DNA of 64,000 nt from Sedimentimonas flavescens (GCF_019264375.1 NZ_JAHVAI010000001.1:372001-436000), one strand, 5' to 3'. Shown: positions 26,740 to 36,260, counted from the first letter of the stretch. Notes: generated from the sequence alone by a model not told the origin. Translations and numbers: made by a program.

Positions 26740-26756
26740 CGCGTCAGGGTGGCCGG
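26723..26756 (+). promoter_or_regulatory. Stem-loop overlapping the end of the ileS leader ORF
   Basis: CCGGCC (26723-26728) pairs with GGCCGG (26751-26756), or in the shifted register CCCGGC (26727-26732) with GCCGGG (26752-26757). Inside it is the palindrome CTGACGCGTCAG (26736-26747). The stem includes the last codons of the leader ORF, so a ribosome position could change its folding. Confidence 0.45.
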
Positions 26757-26776
26757 GAGATGTGAGCAAAGCCCAG

Positions 26777-26795
26777 GGGCGCGGGCCGCGCGCCC
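26777..26795 (+). terminator. GC-rich hairpin before the ileS start
   Basis: GGGCGCG (26777-26783), loop GGCCG, CGCGCCC (26789-26795), followed by AATCCTT. It would be the attenuator-type stem of the ileS leader; the short U content makes it a weak intrinsic terminator at best. Confidence 0.35.
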
Positions 26796-26822
26796 AATCC
26801 TTAAGCCAGGGACTACCGATCT

Positions 26823-29729
26823 ATGTGCGCCGATACGCCCGAGAATACCGTCGATTACCGCGACACCGTCTTTCTGCCCGAAACCGATTTCCCGATGCGC
26901 GCGGGCCTGCCGCAGCGCGAACCCGAGTGGCTGGAGCGTTGGGCCCGGATCGGCATCTACGACACGCTGCGCGCCAAGGCGGGTGACCGCCCGCCTTTCG
27001 TGCTGCATGACGGCCCGCCCTATGCCAACGGCCATCTGCATATCGGCCACGCGCTGAACAAGATCCTCAAGGATTTCATCGTCCGCTCGCAGCAGATGAT
27101 GGGCAAGGACTCGCGCTATGTGCCGGGCTGGGACTGCCACGGCCTGCCGATCGAATGGAAGATCGAGGAGCAGTATCGCGCCAAGGGTCTCGACAAGGAC
27201 GCCGTGGATGTCGTCGATTTCCGCCAGGAGTGCCGCAAGTTCGCCGAGGGCTGGATCGACATCCAGCGCGACGAGTTCAAACGCCTCGGCATCACCGGCA
27301 AGTGGGACAAGCCCTATCTGACGATGGACTACCACGCCGAGGCCGTGATCGCGGATGAGTTCATGAAGCTGCTCATGAACGGCGCGCTCTACCAGGGATC
27401 GAAACCCGTCATGTGGTCGCCTGTCGAGAAGACTGCGCTGGCCGAGGCCGAGGTCGAATATCACGACCACACCAGCCACACGATCTGGGTGCGGTTCAAG
27501 CCGGTCTCGGGCCTCGATGGTGCGAAAGTGGTCATCTGGACCACCACCCCGTGGACGATCCCGCAAAACCGCGCGGTGGCTTACGGCCCCGGCATCGCCT
27601 ACGGCCTTTACGAGGTCACCGGCCGCCCCGAGCAATCGACCGCCGTCATCGGCGAGTATCTCGTGCTGGCCGATGCGCTGGCCGAACAGGTGATGACCGC
27701 AGCCAAACTCGACAGCTCGATGTATCGCCGCATCCGCGACGTGAACGTGAGCGAGTTCGAGGGCGTCATCCTCCAGCACCCCTATCACGGGGTCGAGGAT
27801 GGCAAGGGCGAGTGGGATTACCCCGTGCCGATGCTGCCCGGCGATCACGTCACCGACGACGCGGGCACGGGCTTCGTGCATACCGCGCCCTCGCATGGTG
27901 ATGACGACTATCAGCTTGGCCTCAAGTTCGGCCTGCCGATGACCTATAACGTCGAGCCCGACGGCAGCTACCGCAAGGATCTGCCGCTGTTCGCGGGTCA
28001 GGCCATCGTGCTGCCCGACGGCAAGGAAGGCCCGGCGAACGTGTCGAACATCAAGCAGCTGGCCTATGCGGGCGCGCTCTTGGCCAAGGGCAAGCTCAAG
28101 CACTCCTACCCGCATTCGTGGCGCTCGAAGGCACCGCTGATCTATCGCAACACGCCGCAATGGTTCGCCGCCATCGACTACAAGCTCGAGGACGGCATGG
28201 GTGAGTATGGCGACACGATCCGCTCCCGCGCGCTGACCTCGATCGACCAGCTGGTGAAATGGACCCCGCCGACGGGCCGCAACCGGCTTTACTCGATGAT
28301 CGAGGCCCGCCCCGATTGGGTTCTGTCGCGCCAGCGCGCCTGGGGCGTGCCGCTGACCTGCTTCACCAAGAAGGGCGCGCGCCCGACCGACCCGGACTTC
28401 CTGCTGCGCAATGACGACGTCAACGCGCGCATCAAGGCCGCGTTCGAGGCCGAGGGGGCCGACGTCTGGTACAAGCCCGGCTTCAAGGAGCAGGTTCTGG
28501 GCAATGTCGTGAATGCCGACGAATACGAGCAGGTCTTCGACGTGCTCGACGTGTGGTTCGATAGCGGCTCTACCCATGCCTTCGTGCTGCGCGACCGCGA
28601 GGATGGCACCGCGGACGGCATTGCGGACCTCTACCTTGAAGGCACCGACCAACACCGCGGCTGGTTCCATTCCTCCATGCTGCAAGCCTGCGCCACCAAG
28701 GGCCGCGCGCCCTATCGCGGCGTGCTGACCCATGGCTTCACGCTGGACGAGAAGGGCATGAAGATGTCCAAATCGCTCGGCAATACCGTGGCGCCTGCCG
28801 ATGTCATCAAGGAATACGGCGCAGACATCCTGCGCCTTTGGGTCGCGCAATCCGACTACACGGTCGATCTGCGCATCGGCAAAGAGATCCTCAAGGGCGT
28901 GGCCGACAGCTACCGTCGCCTGCGCAATACGCTGCGCTTCATGCTCGGCAACCTTGACGGCTTCACCGATGCCGAGCGTCTGCCGGTCGAGGAAATGCCC
29001 GAGCTGGAACGCTGGGTGCTGCACCGTCTGGCCGAACTCGATCACACCGTGCGCAGGGGCTATGACGCCTATGACTTCTCGGGCGTGTTCCAGGCGCTGT
29101 TCAACTTCTGCACGGTGGACCTGTCGGCCTTCTACTTCGACATTCGCAAGGACGCGCTTTACTGCGACCCGCATTGGGCGACCCGTCGCCGCGCGGCGCG
29201 CACGGTGCTCGACCTGCTGTTCCACCGCCTGACCCGCTGGCTGGCGCCGATGCTGCCCTTCACCATGGAAGACGTGTGGCTTTCGCGCTTCCCGGGCGAT
29301 GACAGCTCGATCCACCTTGAGGACTTCGCCGCGACCCCGGCCGACTGGCGCGACGAGCCGCTGGCCGCGAAATGGGACGGCATCCGCCGCGCCCGCCGCG
29401 CGGTGACCGCCGCGCTTGAGGTGCAGCGCACCGCCAAGGTCATCGGTGCCTCGCTTGAGGCAGCGCCCGTTGTCCATGTCGAGGATGCCGCACTGGCCGC
29501 CGCGCTGAAATCGGTCAACTTCGCCGATCTGTGCATCACCTCGGGGCTTGAGATCACCACCGACCCCGCCCCGAACGAGGCTTTCCGCCTGCCCGAGGTT
29601 CCGGGTGTCGCGGTCGTCTTTGAAGAGGCGGACGGCGAGAAGTGCCAGCGGTGCTGGAAGATCCTGCCCGATGTCGGCAGCCACGGCCATGCCCAGACCT
29701 GCAAGCGCTGCGCTGACGCCCTGGGCTGA
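26823..29729 (+). CDS. ileS: Isoleucyl-tRNA synthetase
   Basis: A 968-aa class Ia synthetase charging tRNA-Ile. HIGH is at residues 73-76 (ANGHLHIGH), the editing domain includes VIWTTTPWTIPQNR, KMSKS is at 647-651 (KGMKMSKSLGN), and the C-terminal zinc-binding region has CQRCW and CKRC pairs. ATG 26823 has AGGGA ten bases upstream. It is preceded by a candidate leader peptide and hairpins and followed by a clear stem-loop terminator. Confidence 0.97.
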   Translation: MCADTPENTVDYRDTVFLPETDFPMRAGLPQREPEWLERWARIGIYDTLRAKAGDRPPFVLHDGPPYANGHLHIGHALNKILKDFIVRSQQMMGKDSRYVPGWDCHGLPIEWKIEEQYRAKGLDKDAVDVVDFRQECRKFAEGWIDIQRDEFKRLGITGKWDKPYLTMDYHAEAVIADEFMKLLMNGALYQGSKPVMWSPVEKTALAEAEVEYHDHTSHTIWVRFKPVSGLDGAKVVIWTTTPWTIPQNRAVAYGPGIAYGLYEVTGRPEQSTAVIGEYLVLADALAEQVMTAAKLDSSMYRRIRDVNVSEFEGVILQHPYHGVEDGKGEWDYPVPMLPGDHVTDDAGTGFVHTAPSHGDDDYQLGLKFGLPMTYNVEPDGSYRKDLPLFAGQAIVLPDGKEGPANVSNIKQLAYAGALLAKGKLKHSYPHSWRSKAPLIYRNTPQWFAAIDYKLEDGMGEYGDTIRSRALTSIDQLVKWTPPTGRNRLYSMIEARPDWVLSRQRAWGVPLTCFTKKGARPTDPDFLLRNDDVNARIKAAFEAEGADVWYKPGFKEQVLGNVVNADEYEQVFDVLDVWFDSGSTHAFVLRDREDGTADGIADLYLEGTDQHRGWFHSSMLQACATKGRAPYRGVLTHGFTLDEKGMKMSKSLGNTVAPADVIKEYGADILRLWVAQSDYTVDLRIGKEILKGVADSYRRLRNTLRFMLGNLDGFTDAERLPVEEMPELERWVLHRLAELDHTVRRGYDAYDFSGVFQALFNFCTVDLSAFYFDIRKDALYCDPHWATRRRAARTVLDLLFHRLTRWLAPMLPFTMEDVWLSRFPGDDSSIHLEDFAATPADWRDEPLAAKWDGIRRARRAVTAALEVQRTAKVIGASLEAAPVVHVEDAALAAALKSVNFADLCITSGLEITTDPAPNEAFRLPEVPGVAVVFEEADGEKCQRCWKILPDVGSHGHAQTCKRCADALG

Positions 29730-29749
29730 TCGCCGCTACCAATGCGAAG

Positions 29750-29773
29750 AAAGGGCGCCTCCGGGCGCCCTTT
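29750..29773 (+). terminator. Stem-loop terminator after ileS
   Basis: AAAGGGCGCC (29750-29759), loop TCCG, GGCGCCCTTT (29764-29773): a perfect 10-bp stem 20 bp after the ileS stop, ending in TTT followed by CCCATTG. This is typical of intrinsic terminators in this group, although the U-tract is short. Confidence 0.75.
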
Positions 29774-29866
29774 CCCATTGCTGTCGGTACAATTCACTGC
29801 TTGCCGGACGGTCGCGTCACGGGTAGCCATGTGACAGTTTCATGACAGCCACACGGTCGCCCCGCG

Positions 29867-30703
29867 ATGAGCCTGCCTATTCTCTTCGCGGTGCTCGCCG
29901 CAGCCTTCCTGCATGCGCTGTGGAACGCGCTGATCCGTCTGGGCGGCTCGAAGATCCATGCGATGGTGCTGCTGTCGCTGGCCGAAGTTGTCGTGGGCAT
30001 CGTCATTGTCATTGCGCGCCCCCTGCCGATCCCCGCCGCCTGGCCCTGGATCATCGGCGCGGGCTTCGTGCATTTCGCCTACAAGTTCTTCCTCGCCCAT
30101 GCCTATGAGCAGGGCGACCTGAGCCGCGTCTATCCGATCGCGCGGGGGACGGCGCCGATGCTGGTCGCGATCGTCTCGGCGGCTTTCGCGCTCGACCATA
30201 TCGAGCCCACGGGCTACGCGGGCATCGCCGTTCTGGGCGCAGGTATCCTGCTGATGGCGCGCGGCGTCTTCACCGACGGCGAGAGCCGGCGCCTGCTGCC
30301 CTTCGCGCTCGGCTCGGCCTGTGCCACGGCGACCTACACGCTGGTCGACGGCATGGGTGCGCGGGTCGCGGGCGATGCGGTGGGCTATACCGGCTGGCTG
30401 ATGATCGGCGGCGGGCTGGGGTTTGCCGCGCTCATGCTCTCGCGCCGGGGCTTGCGCGATCTGAACGTGCCCGCGCGCGACTGGATGCGGGCGGGCCTCG
30501 GGGCCGTTGCCTCCTACGGCGCCTATGCGATCTCGATCTGGGCGATGACGGTGGCGCCCATCGCGCTCGTGGCGGTGCTGCGCGAGACCTCGATCCTCTT
30601 TGCCATGCTCATGGGCTGGCTGATCTTCGGCGAGAAGATGAACGCCAAGAAAGGCTTGGCGGCGGGCCTGATCGTCGCCGGGGTGATGCTTACGCGGCTT
30701 TGA
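29867..30703 (+). CDS. EamA/DMT-family membrane transporter
   Basis: A 278-aa protein with about ten hydrophobic segments arranged as two EamA repeats. Typical motifs include LHALWNALIR in helix 1, FFLAHAYEQGDLSRVYPIARGTAP at the end of the first repeat (split here across a loop) and VAVLRETSILFAMLMGW in the second. The family exports metabolites such as amino acids; the substrate is not predictable. The last 14 bp overlap the convergent pcs gene. Confidence 0.85.
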   Translation: MSLPILFAVLAAAFLHALWNALIRLGGSKIHAMVLLSLAEVVVGIVIVIARPLPIPAAWPWIIGAGFVHFAYKFFLAHAYEQGDLSRVYPIARGTAPMLVAIVSAAFALDHIEPTGYAGIAVLGAGILLMARGVFTDGESRRLLPFALGSACATATYTLVDGMGARVAGDAVGYTGWLMIGGGLGFAALMLSRRGLRDLNVPARDWMRAGLGAVASYGAYAISIWAMTVAPIALVAVLRETSILFAMLMGWLIFGEKMNAKKGLAAGLIVAGVMLTRL

Positions 30704-31394
30704 CCGGGCGCGCGGGGATGATCTGCTGCGCGATACCCGCCGCAAGCAGATAGACCGAAGTCGCCACCAACCCCCAATGCGCCCAGCTTTGCGGATGGAA
30801 ATCGACCCAGGCGGCCCAACCCGCAAAGATCGTCCAGGCCAGCGCCATGGGCAGCGAAAGGGCCCGCCAGCGCTCGGTCCGGGTCGGATGGATGAACTTC
30901 AGCGGAAAGAACATCGCCAACGCCAGCGCCAGTACCACGCCAAGGGTGATCCAGTAGCCGGGCTTGAGCGCAAACAGCACCAGCACCACCATGTTCCAGC
31001 ACGCCGGGAAGCCCGAGAAGGAATTATCCTTCGTCTTCATGCGCGTATCGGCAAAGTAGATGACGCTTGCATAGGTGATCGCGATGATCGCCAGCCAGCC
31101 GGTCCAGCCCGGCAGCAAGCCCGATTTGAAGAGCGCATAGGCCGGAATGAAGACATAGGTGAGGTAGTCGATGATCAGGTCCATCAGCACGCCGTCATAG
31201 ATCGGCCAGTTGCGCTTGACGTCATAGCGTCGCGCCAGCGGCCCATCGATCCCGTCCACGAAAAGCGCCGCGACGAGCCAGAGGAACATCAGGCTCCACT
31301 TCTCCTCGACTGCGGCAAGCATGGCCAGCATCGACAGCACCGCGCCTGTGGCGGTCAGAAGATGCACTGAAAGGGCTTTGACACGAATATCCAT
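30690..31394 (-). CDS. pcs: Phosphatidylcholine synthase
   Basis: A 234-aa integral membrane enzyme condensing CDP-diacylglycerol with choline. The CDP-alcohol phosphotransferase signature is present in its Pcs form: DGPLAR, then 12 residues, G, three residues, D, three residues, D (within DGPLARRYDV and DGVLMDLIIDY, residues ~50-76). About eight membrane helices. GAGAGGCAC precedes the ATG. Pcs is characteristic of alphaproteobacteria that use host or environmental choline. Confidence 0.93.
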   Translation of the reverse strand: MDIRVKALSVHLLTATGAVLSMLAMLAAVEEKWSLMFLWLVAALFVDGIDGPLARRYDVKRNWPIYDGVLMDLIIDYLTYVFIPAYALFKSGLLPGWTGWLAIIAITYASVIYFADTRMKTKDNSFSGFPACWNMVVLVLFALKPGYWITLGVVLALALAMFFPLKFIHPTRTERWRALSLPMALAWTIFAGWAAWVDFHPQSWAHWGLVATSVYLLAAGIAQQIIPARPVKAA

Positions 31395-31436
31395 GTGCCT
31401 CTCTAGCCAAAAAGCGCCCCCGACCTCAACCGCAGA

Positions 31437-32360
31437 TCATGCGCGCGGATGCGCTGCGCGGTAAACCTCCATGATCCGCGTGGCATCGACGGCGGTGTAT
31501 ATCTGGGTAGTCGAGAGGCTTGCATGGCCAAGCAGTTCTTGGATCGCCCGCAGATCCCCCCCGGCCGAGAGCAGATGCGTTGCGAAGGAATGGCGCAGCG
31601 CATGAGGCGTAGCCGTCGCGGGCAGCCCCAGAGACATGCGCGCACGCTCCATCGCGCGGGCGATCAGACGGCGGCTGAGCGGCCCGCCGCGGGCACCGCG
31701 AAACAGTGCCCCGCCGGGCGTGGGCGGATAGGGGCAGCTGGCGACATAGGCCGCCACCGCCGCCCGCGCGGCGGGAAGCACGGGTACCAGACGCTCCTTG
31801 TCGCCCTTGCCGCGAATGCGCAGGACCTCGGGCAGAGGATGGGCCTCGCCGGTCAAGCCAAGCGCCTCGGATACCCGCAGCCCGCAGCCGTAAAGCAGCG
31901 TGACCACGGCGGCGTCGCGCGCAGCGATCCAGGGCTCGCTCGCTTGCAGATCGACCTGCTCGATCACCGCCCGCGCGGCCTCTTCGGTCAGGGGTCGCGG
32001 CAGCTTGCGGGTGTATTTCGGTGCGCGGGCGGCCAACACATGGGTCGGGTCAAAACCCTCCCGCTCGGCAAGCCAGCGCATGAAGTTTTTGACCGAGGAG
32101 AGCGCTCGCGCCAGCGACCGCGCCGAAAGGCCCCGGCCCCGCTCATGCGCCATCCAGGCGCGCATATCGGGTTGCGTAATGGTCGCCAGCCGCGCCAGCC
32201 CGAGGCTTTCGCCGTGATGCTCGTGCAGGAAGCTCAGAAACCCCGCGACATCGCTGCGATAGGCGCTCAGCGTATTGGCCGAGGCGCCGTCGAGCGCGCG
32301 CAGATGGTCAAGCCACGCCAGCAGCGCATCGCCCGCCGCCGGCGAAAAGCCGATGCCCAT
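31437..32360 (-). CDS. xerC: Tyrosine recombinase XerC
   Basis: A 307-aa site-specific recombinase resolving chromosome dimers at dif with XerD. The N-terminal SAM-like core-binding domain covers ~10-100. Catalytic residues are all present: Arg162 (GCGLRVSEAL), Lys186 (RGKGDKER), His253/Arg256 (HALRHSFATHLL), His279 (LLGHASLSTTQIY) and Tyr288. The ATG overlaps the stop of the upstream DUF484 gene by one base (TGATG). This gene pair is also common outside alphaproteobacteria. It could in principle be XerD-like, but the DUF484 partner favours XerC. Confidence 0.92.
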   Translation of the reverse strand: MGIGFSPAAGDALLAWLDHLRALDGASANTLSAYRSDVAGFLSFLHEHHGESLGLARLATITQPDMRAWMAHERGRGLSARSLARALSSVKNFMRWLAEREGFDPTHVLAARAPKYTRKLPRPLTEEAARAVIEQVDLQASEPWIAARDAAVVTLLYGCGLRVSEALGLTGEAHPLPEVLRIRGKGDKERLVPVLPAARAAVAAYVASCPYPPTPGGALFRGARGGPLSRRLIARAMERARMSLGLPATATPHALRHSFATHLLSAGGDLRAIQELLGHASLSTTQIYTAVDATRIMEVYRAAHPRA

Positions 32361-33064
32361 CAGGCCAGCCAGCGGCGCATTGCCCGCTCGAACGCGCCCG
32401 CGAAAAAGCCCAAAAGATCGGTCCCCTGCGAGGGCTTGAACTGCTGCGGATCCTGCGCGCCCATGACCAGCAGCCCCGGCAGACGCCCCGGCCCAAAATC
32501 AAGCCGCATCAGCGCCTCGGAGCGGATCCACTCGGCGGCCTCACCATAGACGGCGGCCGCCTCGGGCAGGGTCTGGCGCAGCACCACGGGGCGCAACTGC
32601 CCGCCGCGCCCGGCGGTCATATAGGTGTCGATGAAACCGGGCTCGGCCACGCGCAACACCTCGCCCAGGCTGCGGAGAACCGGGTCGTGCTGGGTCTGCA
32701 TCGTCTCCAGCACAAGCCGGATGGAATCGAGCCGCAGGATCTCGGCCACATCGCTATGCAGCACGTTCAGGAAGGCTTCGAAATCGGTTGGATCGAGCAG
32801 CTTCAGCACCGCGCGGTGGATCTGTGTGGTGCCCGCAAGGTTCTCATAGGCCGCCGCGATGACCGAGCGGTGGGTATCCTCGAGGCGGTCGAGCCGCTCT
32901 TCGAGGCGCTGCATCGCAATGCCGCGCAGATCCACGATATTGGCGCCCATCGCGCGCTCGTTCGCGGCGATCAGCGCGCGCATCAGATCCCGATCCTCAA
33001 GGATGACCTCGGGATCCGAGATGATCTTTTCGCGCAATACATCGGCCAGTGCCGGGTCGCTCAT
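32360..33064 (-). CDS. DUF484 family (GAF-like) protein
   Basis: A 234-aa cytoplasmic protein. The N-terminus (VLREKIISDPEVILEDRDLMRAL) is the typical DUF484 beginning, followed by a coiled-coil (AMQRLEERLDRLEDTHR) and a GAF-like domain. The function is unknown; it is genetically tied to xerC in many proteobacteria. ATG 33064 has AGGGA upstream and opens the family's conserved start. Confidence 0.88.
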   Translation of the reverse strand: MSDPALADVLREKIISDPEVILEDRDLMRALIAANERAMGANIVDLRGIAMQRLEERLDRLEDTHRSVIAAAYENLAGTTQIHRAVLKLLDPTDFEAFLNVLHSDVAEILRLDSIRLVLETMQTQHDPVLRSLGEVLRVAEPGFIDTYMTAGRGGQLRPVVLRQTLPEAAAVYGEAAEWIRSEALMRLDFGPGRLPGLLVMGAQDPQQFKPSQGTDLLGFFAGAFERAMRRWLA

Positions 33065-33189
33065 GCCTGTCCCTTTGTTTTCCAAGGTTCGCTTTTTTGC
33101 CACCTTACACGAGCGCCGTGAAAAATCAGGTGGAAAATGCCCCCGGAAACGAAAACGGCCCGCCGGTGTGGCGGGCCGTCCTATCTGGA

Positions 33190-33843
33190 TCAGACGATTT
33201 TCTGACCGGTCTTGGCCCAGTCCTTGAGGAACTGGTCGAGGCCCTTGTCGGTCAGCACGTGGTTCGCCATGGCCTTGATGACCGCGGGCGGCGCGGTGAT
33301 CACGTCGGCGCCGATCTTGGCACAATCCGAGATATGGTTGACCGAACGGATCGAGGCCGCGAGGATCTCGGTCTTGAAGTCGTAGTTGTCGTAGATCGTG
33401 CGGATGTCCTCGATCAGTTCCAGCCCGTCGAGGTTGATATCGTCCAGACGCCCGATGAAGGGCGAGATGAAGGTTGCGCCCGCCTTGGCGGCCAGGATCG
33501 CCTGCGCCGCCGAGAAGCACAGCGTGACGTTGACCATATGGCCTTCGGATGCGAAAGCCTTGCAGGCGGTCAGACCATCCCAGGTCAGCGGAACCTTGAT
33601 CGCGATATTGGAGGCGATCTTGGCCAGCTTCAGACCCTCGACGATCATGTCCTTGGCTTCGGTAGCCACGACCTCGGCCGAAACCGGCCCCGAGACCATG
33701 TCGCAGATCTCCTTGGTCACTTCGAGAATGTCGCGGCCCGACTTCAGGATCAGCGACGGGTTGGTGGTCACGCCATCCACCATACCAAGGTCGTTGAGTT
33801 CCTTGATGGCGGCGACATCGGCAGTATCGACGAAGAATTTCAT
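33190..33843 (-). CDS. fsa: Fructose-6-phosphate aldolase / small transaldolase
   Basis: A 217-aa TIM-barrel class I aldolase. The family start [16 protein letters not shown] is present, as are [10 protein letters not shown], the Schiff-base lysine Lys83 ([11 protein letters not shown]), [26 protein letters not shown] (split across two strands) and the C-terminal [14 protein letters not shown]. It is the short TalC/Fsa type, acting as transaldolase in the pentose phosphate pathway or as F6P aldolase; the sequence alone does not settle which. GGAGGCC precedes ATG 33843. Confidence 0.92.
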   Translation of the reverse strand: MKFFVDTADVAAIKELNDLGMVDGVTTNPSLILKSGRDILEVTKEICDMVSGPVSAEVVATEAKDMIVEGLKLAKIASNIAIKVPLTWDGLTACKAFASEGHMVNVTLCFSAAQAILAAKAGATFISPFIGRLDDINLDGLELIEDIRTIYDNYDFKTEILAASIRSVNHISDCAKIGADVITAPPAVIKAMANHVLTDKGLDQFLKDWAKTGQKIV

Positions 33844-33930
33844 TATGGCCTCCAGAGCAGCATTTGCGCGCCTGATAGCGCAAACCCGCGCCCTTGCCCA
33901 GAGTGGAATCGGCAATGGGCCAGCCGCGCG

Positions 33931-34050
33931 AGGGGGGCGCTGCCCCCCTGAGGCCTCGCGGCCTCTCCCCCCGGGATACTTTGGCCACATTGAAGAGGGG
34001 GCTGCAGCGCACACCCTTCAACGTGGCGGAAATATCCCCGCCGGAGGCAA
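33931..34050. repeat. Dispersed intergenic repeat, copy B
   Basis: Hairpin AGGGGGGC GCT GCCCCCCT (33931-33949) is followed by a reverse core CTCCCCCCGGGATACTTTGG with flank (33964-33998) and a decayed forward arm (34017-34049, ATATCCCCGCCGGAGG). It lies between the divergent genes fsa and priA and fills most of that 227-bp gap. The core matches copies A, C and D. Confidence 0.6.
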
Positions 34051-34070
34051 GAAGTTTAAGGGCGTGACGC

Positions 34071-36260
34071 ATGCCGGATGAGAGCTGGTTCGCCGAAGGG
34101 GCGCGCATCTCGGTTCTGACCGCCGAACCGATCGGGCGGCCGCTCGATTATCTTGCGCCCGAGGGTGGATGCTTCCTCGGAGCCTTTGTCGAGGTTCCAT
34201 TAGGGCCGCGGCGGGTCGTTGGTGTCGTTTGGGGCGCGGGCGACGGGCGCTTCGATTTGGCCAAGCTGCGCCCTGTTGCGCGGGTGCTCGATGTGCCGCC
34301 GATGCGCGACGAGTTGCGGAGCTTTCTGCTGCGGATGGGCGAATACACCATGACCTCTCGCCCGGCGATGCTGCGGCTGGCCACGCGAACGCCGGGGCTG
34401 TTCGAGCCGCCCGGATCGCGCCGGATCTATCGGCTTGGCTCGGGCGTACCCGAACGCGAGACGGAGGCCCGCGCCAAGGTACTCAAGGTCCTGCACGATC
34501 ACGGTGGTGCCGGGTTCTACCTGAGCGAGTTGGCGCAACTCGCCGGGGTCACACCGCAGGTGGTGAAGGGCCTCGTTAAAAGCGGCGCCGTCGAAGAGGC
34601 CGAGCAGCCGCGCGATCTGCCCTTCCCCCGCCTTGATGCAGATCTGCCCGGCAAGACCCTCTCCGAGGATCAGGGCCGCGCGGCAGATCAGTTGCGCGCC
34701 GGGGCGGGCGCTTTCGGCGTTACGCTGCTCAAGGGCGTCACCGGATCGGGCAAGACCGAGGTGTATCTCGAAGCCGTCGCGGAATGCTTGCGGCAGGGGC
34801 GCCAGGCGCTGGTTCTGCTTCCCGAAATCGCGCTTAGCGCCGAATTCCTCGCGCGGGTTGAGGCCCGTTTTGGTGCGCGACCGGGCGAGTGGCATTCGGG
34901 CGTGACGCAGGCCGAGCGGCGGCGGCTCTGGCGTATGGCGGCGCAGGGCGATGTGCAACTGGTCGTCGGCGCACGTTCGGCATTGTTCCTGCCGTTTCGC
35001 GACCTCGGGCTGATCGTCGTCGATGAGGAGCACGACACCTCCTATAAGCAGGAGGAGGGGGTTCTTTACAACGCCCGCGACATGTCCGTGCTGCGCGCCT
35101 CGTTTTGCGATGCGCAGGTGGTGCTGGCCTCGGCGACGCCCTCGCTGGAAAGCTGGGCCAATGCGGAGGCGGGCAAATATGCGCGAATTGATCTGCATTC
35201 CCGGTTCGGGGCCTCGGAACTGCCGCAGATGCACGCCATCGACATGCGCGAGGAACCGATCGAATCCGTCCACTGGATTTCACCCACGCTGGTCGGCGCG
35301 GTGCTCGACCGGATCTCGCGCGGGGAGCAGGCGATGCTGTTCCTCAACCGGCGTGGCTATGCGCCGGTTACCATTTGCCGCGCCTGCGGGCATCAGATCG
35401 GCTGCGACCATTGCGATGCGCGGATGGTCGAGCACCGCTTCCTCAACCGTCTCGTGTGCCACCAATGCGGTGAGAGCAGGCCGATCCCCGCCGCCTGCCC
35501 TGCTTGTGGGGTCGAAGGCAAGCTGGCCCCCGTCGGCCCGGGCGTCGAGCGTCTGGCCGAAGAAGTGGCGGAGCGATTCCCCAAGGCTCGCGTCGCGGTC
35601 CTGTCATCCGACCTGTTCAGCACCGCGCGGGCGCTGAAGGAGACCATCGCCGAAATCGCCGAGGGCGCCGCCGACATCATCATCGGCACGCAGATCGTGG
35701 CCAAGGGGCACAACTTCCCGAAGCTCACTTTGGTTGGCGTGATCGACGCAGACCTTGGCCTGCAAGGATCGGACCTGCGCGCGGCGGAACGTACCTTCCA
35801 GCTTATGCGGCAGGTGGCAGGACGCGCGGGCCGGGCCGAACGGCCGGGCGTGGCGCTGCTGCAAAGCTACCAGCCCGAGCATCCGGTCATCCGCGCGATC
35901 CTGTCGGGCGACGAAGAGGCGTTCTGGAAAGCCGAGGCCGCCGAGCGCCGCGCGCAGGGTGTTCCGCCTTACGGGCGCATGGCGGGGATCATCCTGTCGG
36001 GGCCGGAACTGCAACCGCTCTTCGAGATCGGCAACGAACTGGCACGACGCACCGAGCCGCTGCGCCGGGTCGGGGCGCAGCTATTCGGCCCGGCCCCGGC
36101 GCCCATCGCGCGGGTACGGGGGCGCCACCGGGTGCGGATGTTGGTCAAGGCCGACAAGGGCGCGCCGCTTCAGGCGGCGCTGCGGACCTGGCTGCGCCAG
36201 GTCAAGGTGCCGAACGCGGTGCGTCTGGCCATCGACATCGACCCGCAGAGCTTCCTTTAG
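34071..36260 (+). CDS. priA: Primosomal protein N' (replication restart helicase PriA)
   Basis: A 729-aa 3'-5' DNA helicase that reloads the replisome at stalled forks. The N-terminal 3' DNA-binding domain is followed by the helicase core: Walker A GVTGSGKTEVYL (near 222-233), DEEH box (VVDEEHDTSYKQ) and motif III LASATPSLES. A zinc-binding region has eight Cys in CRACG, CDHC, CHQCG and CPACG pairs, and motif VI is QVAGRAGRAERPG. AAGGGCGTGACGC precedes the ATG. The tail overlaps the convergent YeeE gene by 4 bp. Confidence 0.96.
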   Translation: MPDESWFAEGARISVLTAEPIGRPLDYLAPEGGCFLGAFVEVPLGPRRVVGVVWGAGDGRFDLAKLRPVARVLDVPPMRDELRSFLLRMGEYTMTSRPAMLRLATRTPGLFEPPGSRRIYRLGSGVPERETEARAKVLKVLHDHGGAGFYLSELAQLAGVTPQVVKGLVKSGAVEEAEQPRDLPFPRLDADLPGKTLSEDQGRAADQLRAGAGAFGVTLLKGVTGSGKTEVYLEAVAECLRQGRQALVLLPEIALSAEFLARVEARFGARPGEWHSGVTQAERRRLWRMAAQGDVQLVVGARSALFLPFRDLGLIVVDEEHDTSYKQEEGVLYNARDMSVLRASFCDAQVVLASATPSLESWANAEAGKYARIDLHSRFGASELPQMHAIDMREEPIESVHWISPTLVGAVLDRISRGEQAMLFLNRRGYAPVTICRACGHQIGCDHCDARMVEHRFLNRLVCHQCGESRPIPAACPACGVEGKLAPVGPGVERLAEEVAERFPKARVAVLSSDLFSTARALKETIAEIAEGAADIIIGTQIVAKGHNFPKLTLVGVIDADLGLQGSDLRAAERTFQLMRQVAGRAGRAERPGVALLQSYQPEHPVIRAILSGDEEAFWKAEAAERRAQGVPPYGRMAGIILSGPELQPLFEIGNELARRTEPLRRVGAQLFGPAPAPIARVRGRHRVRMLVKADKGAPLQAALRTWLRQVKVPNAVRLAIDIDPQSFL

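Noticed and set aside
26545-26769. 74-codon minus-strand ORF in the ileS upstream gap
   Set aside because: It consists of repeat copy A and the leader hairpins read in reverse; no ribosome site or recognisable protein.
26679-29690. A 1003-codon open frame antisense to ileS
   Set aside because: ileS on the other strand has complete catalytic motifs and normal length; the antisense frame is Arg/His/Gln-rich with no motif, as expected from GC-rich codon third positions.
31437-32360. xerC as the integrase of a mobile element
   Set aside because: It is paired with DUF484 in the normal chromosomal context, and I saw no att-like direct repeats, tRNA gene or phage genes nearby.
33931-33949. Classical intrinsic terminator between fsa and priA
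   Set aside because: The two genes are divergent, so no transcript of either is expected to end here; the hairpin is part of repeat copy B.
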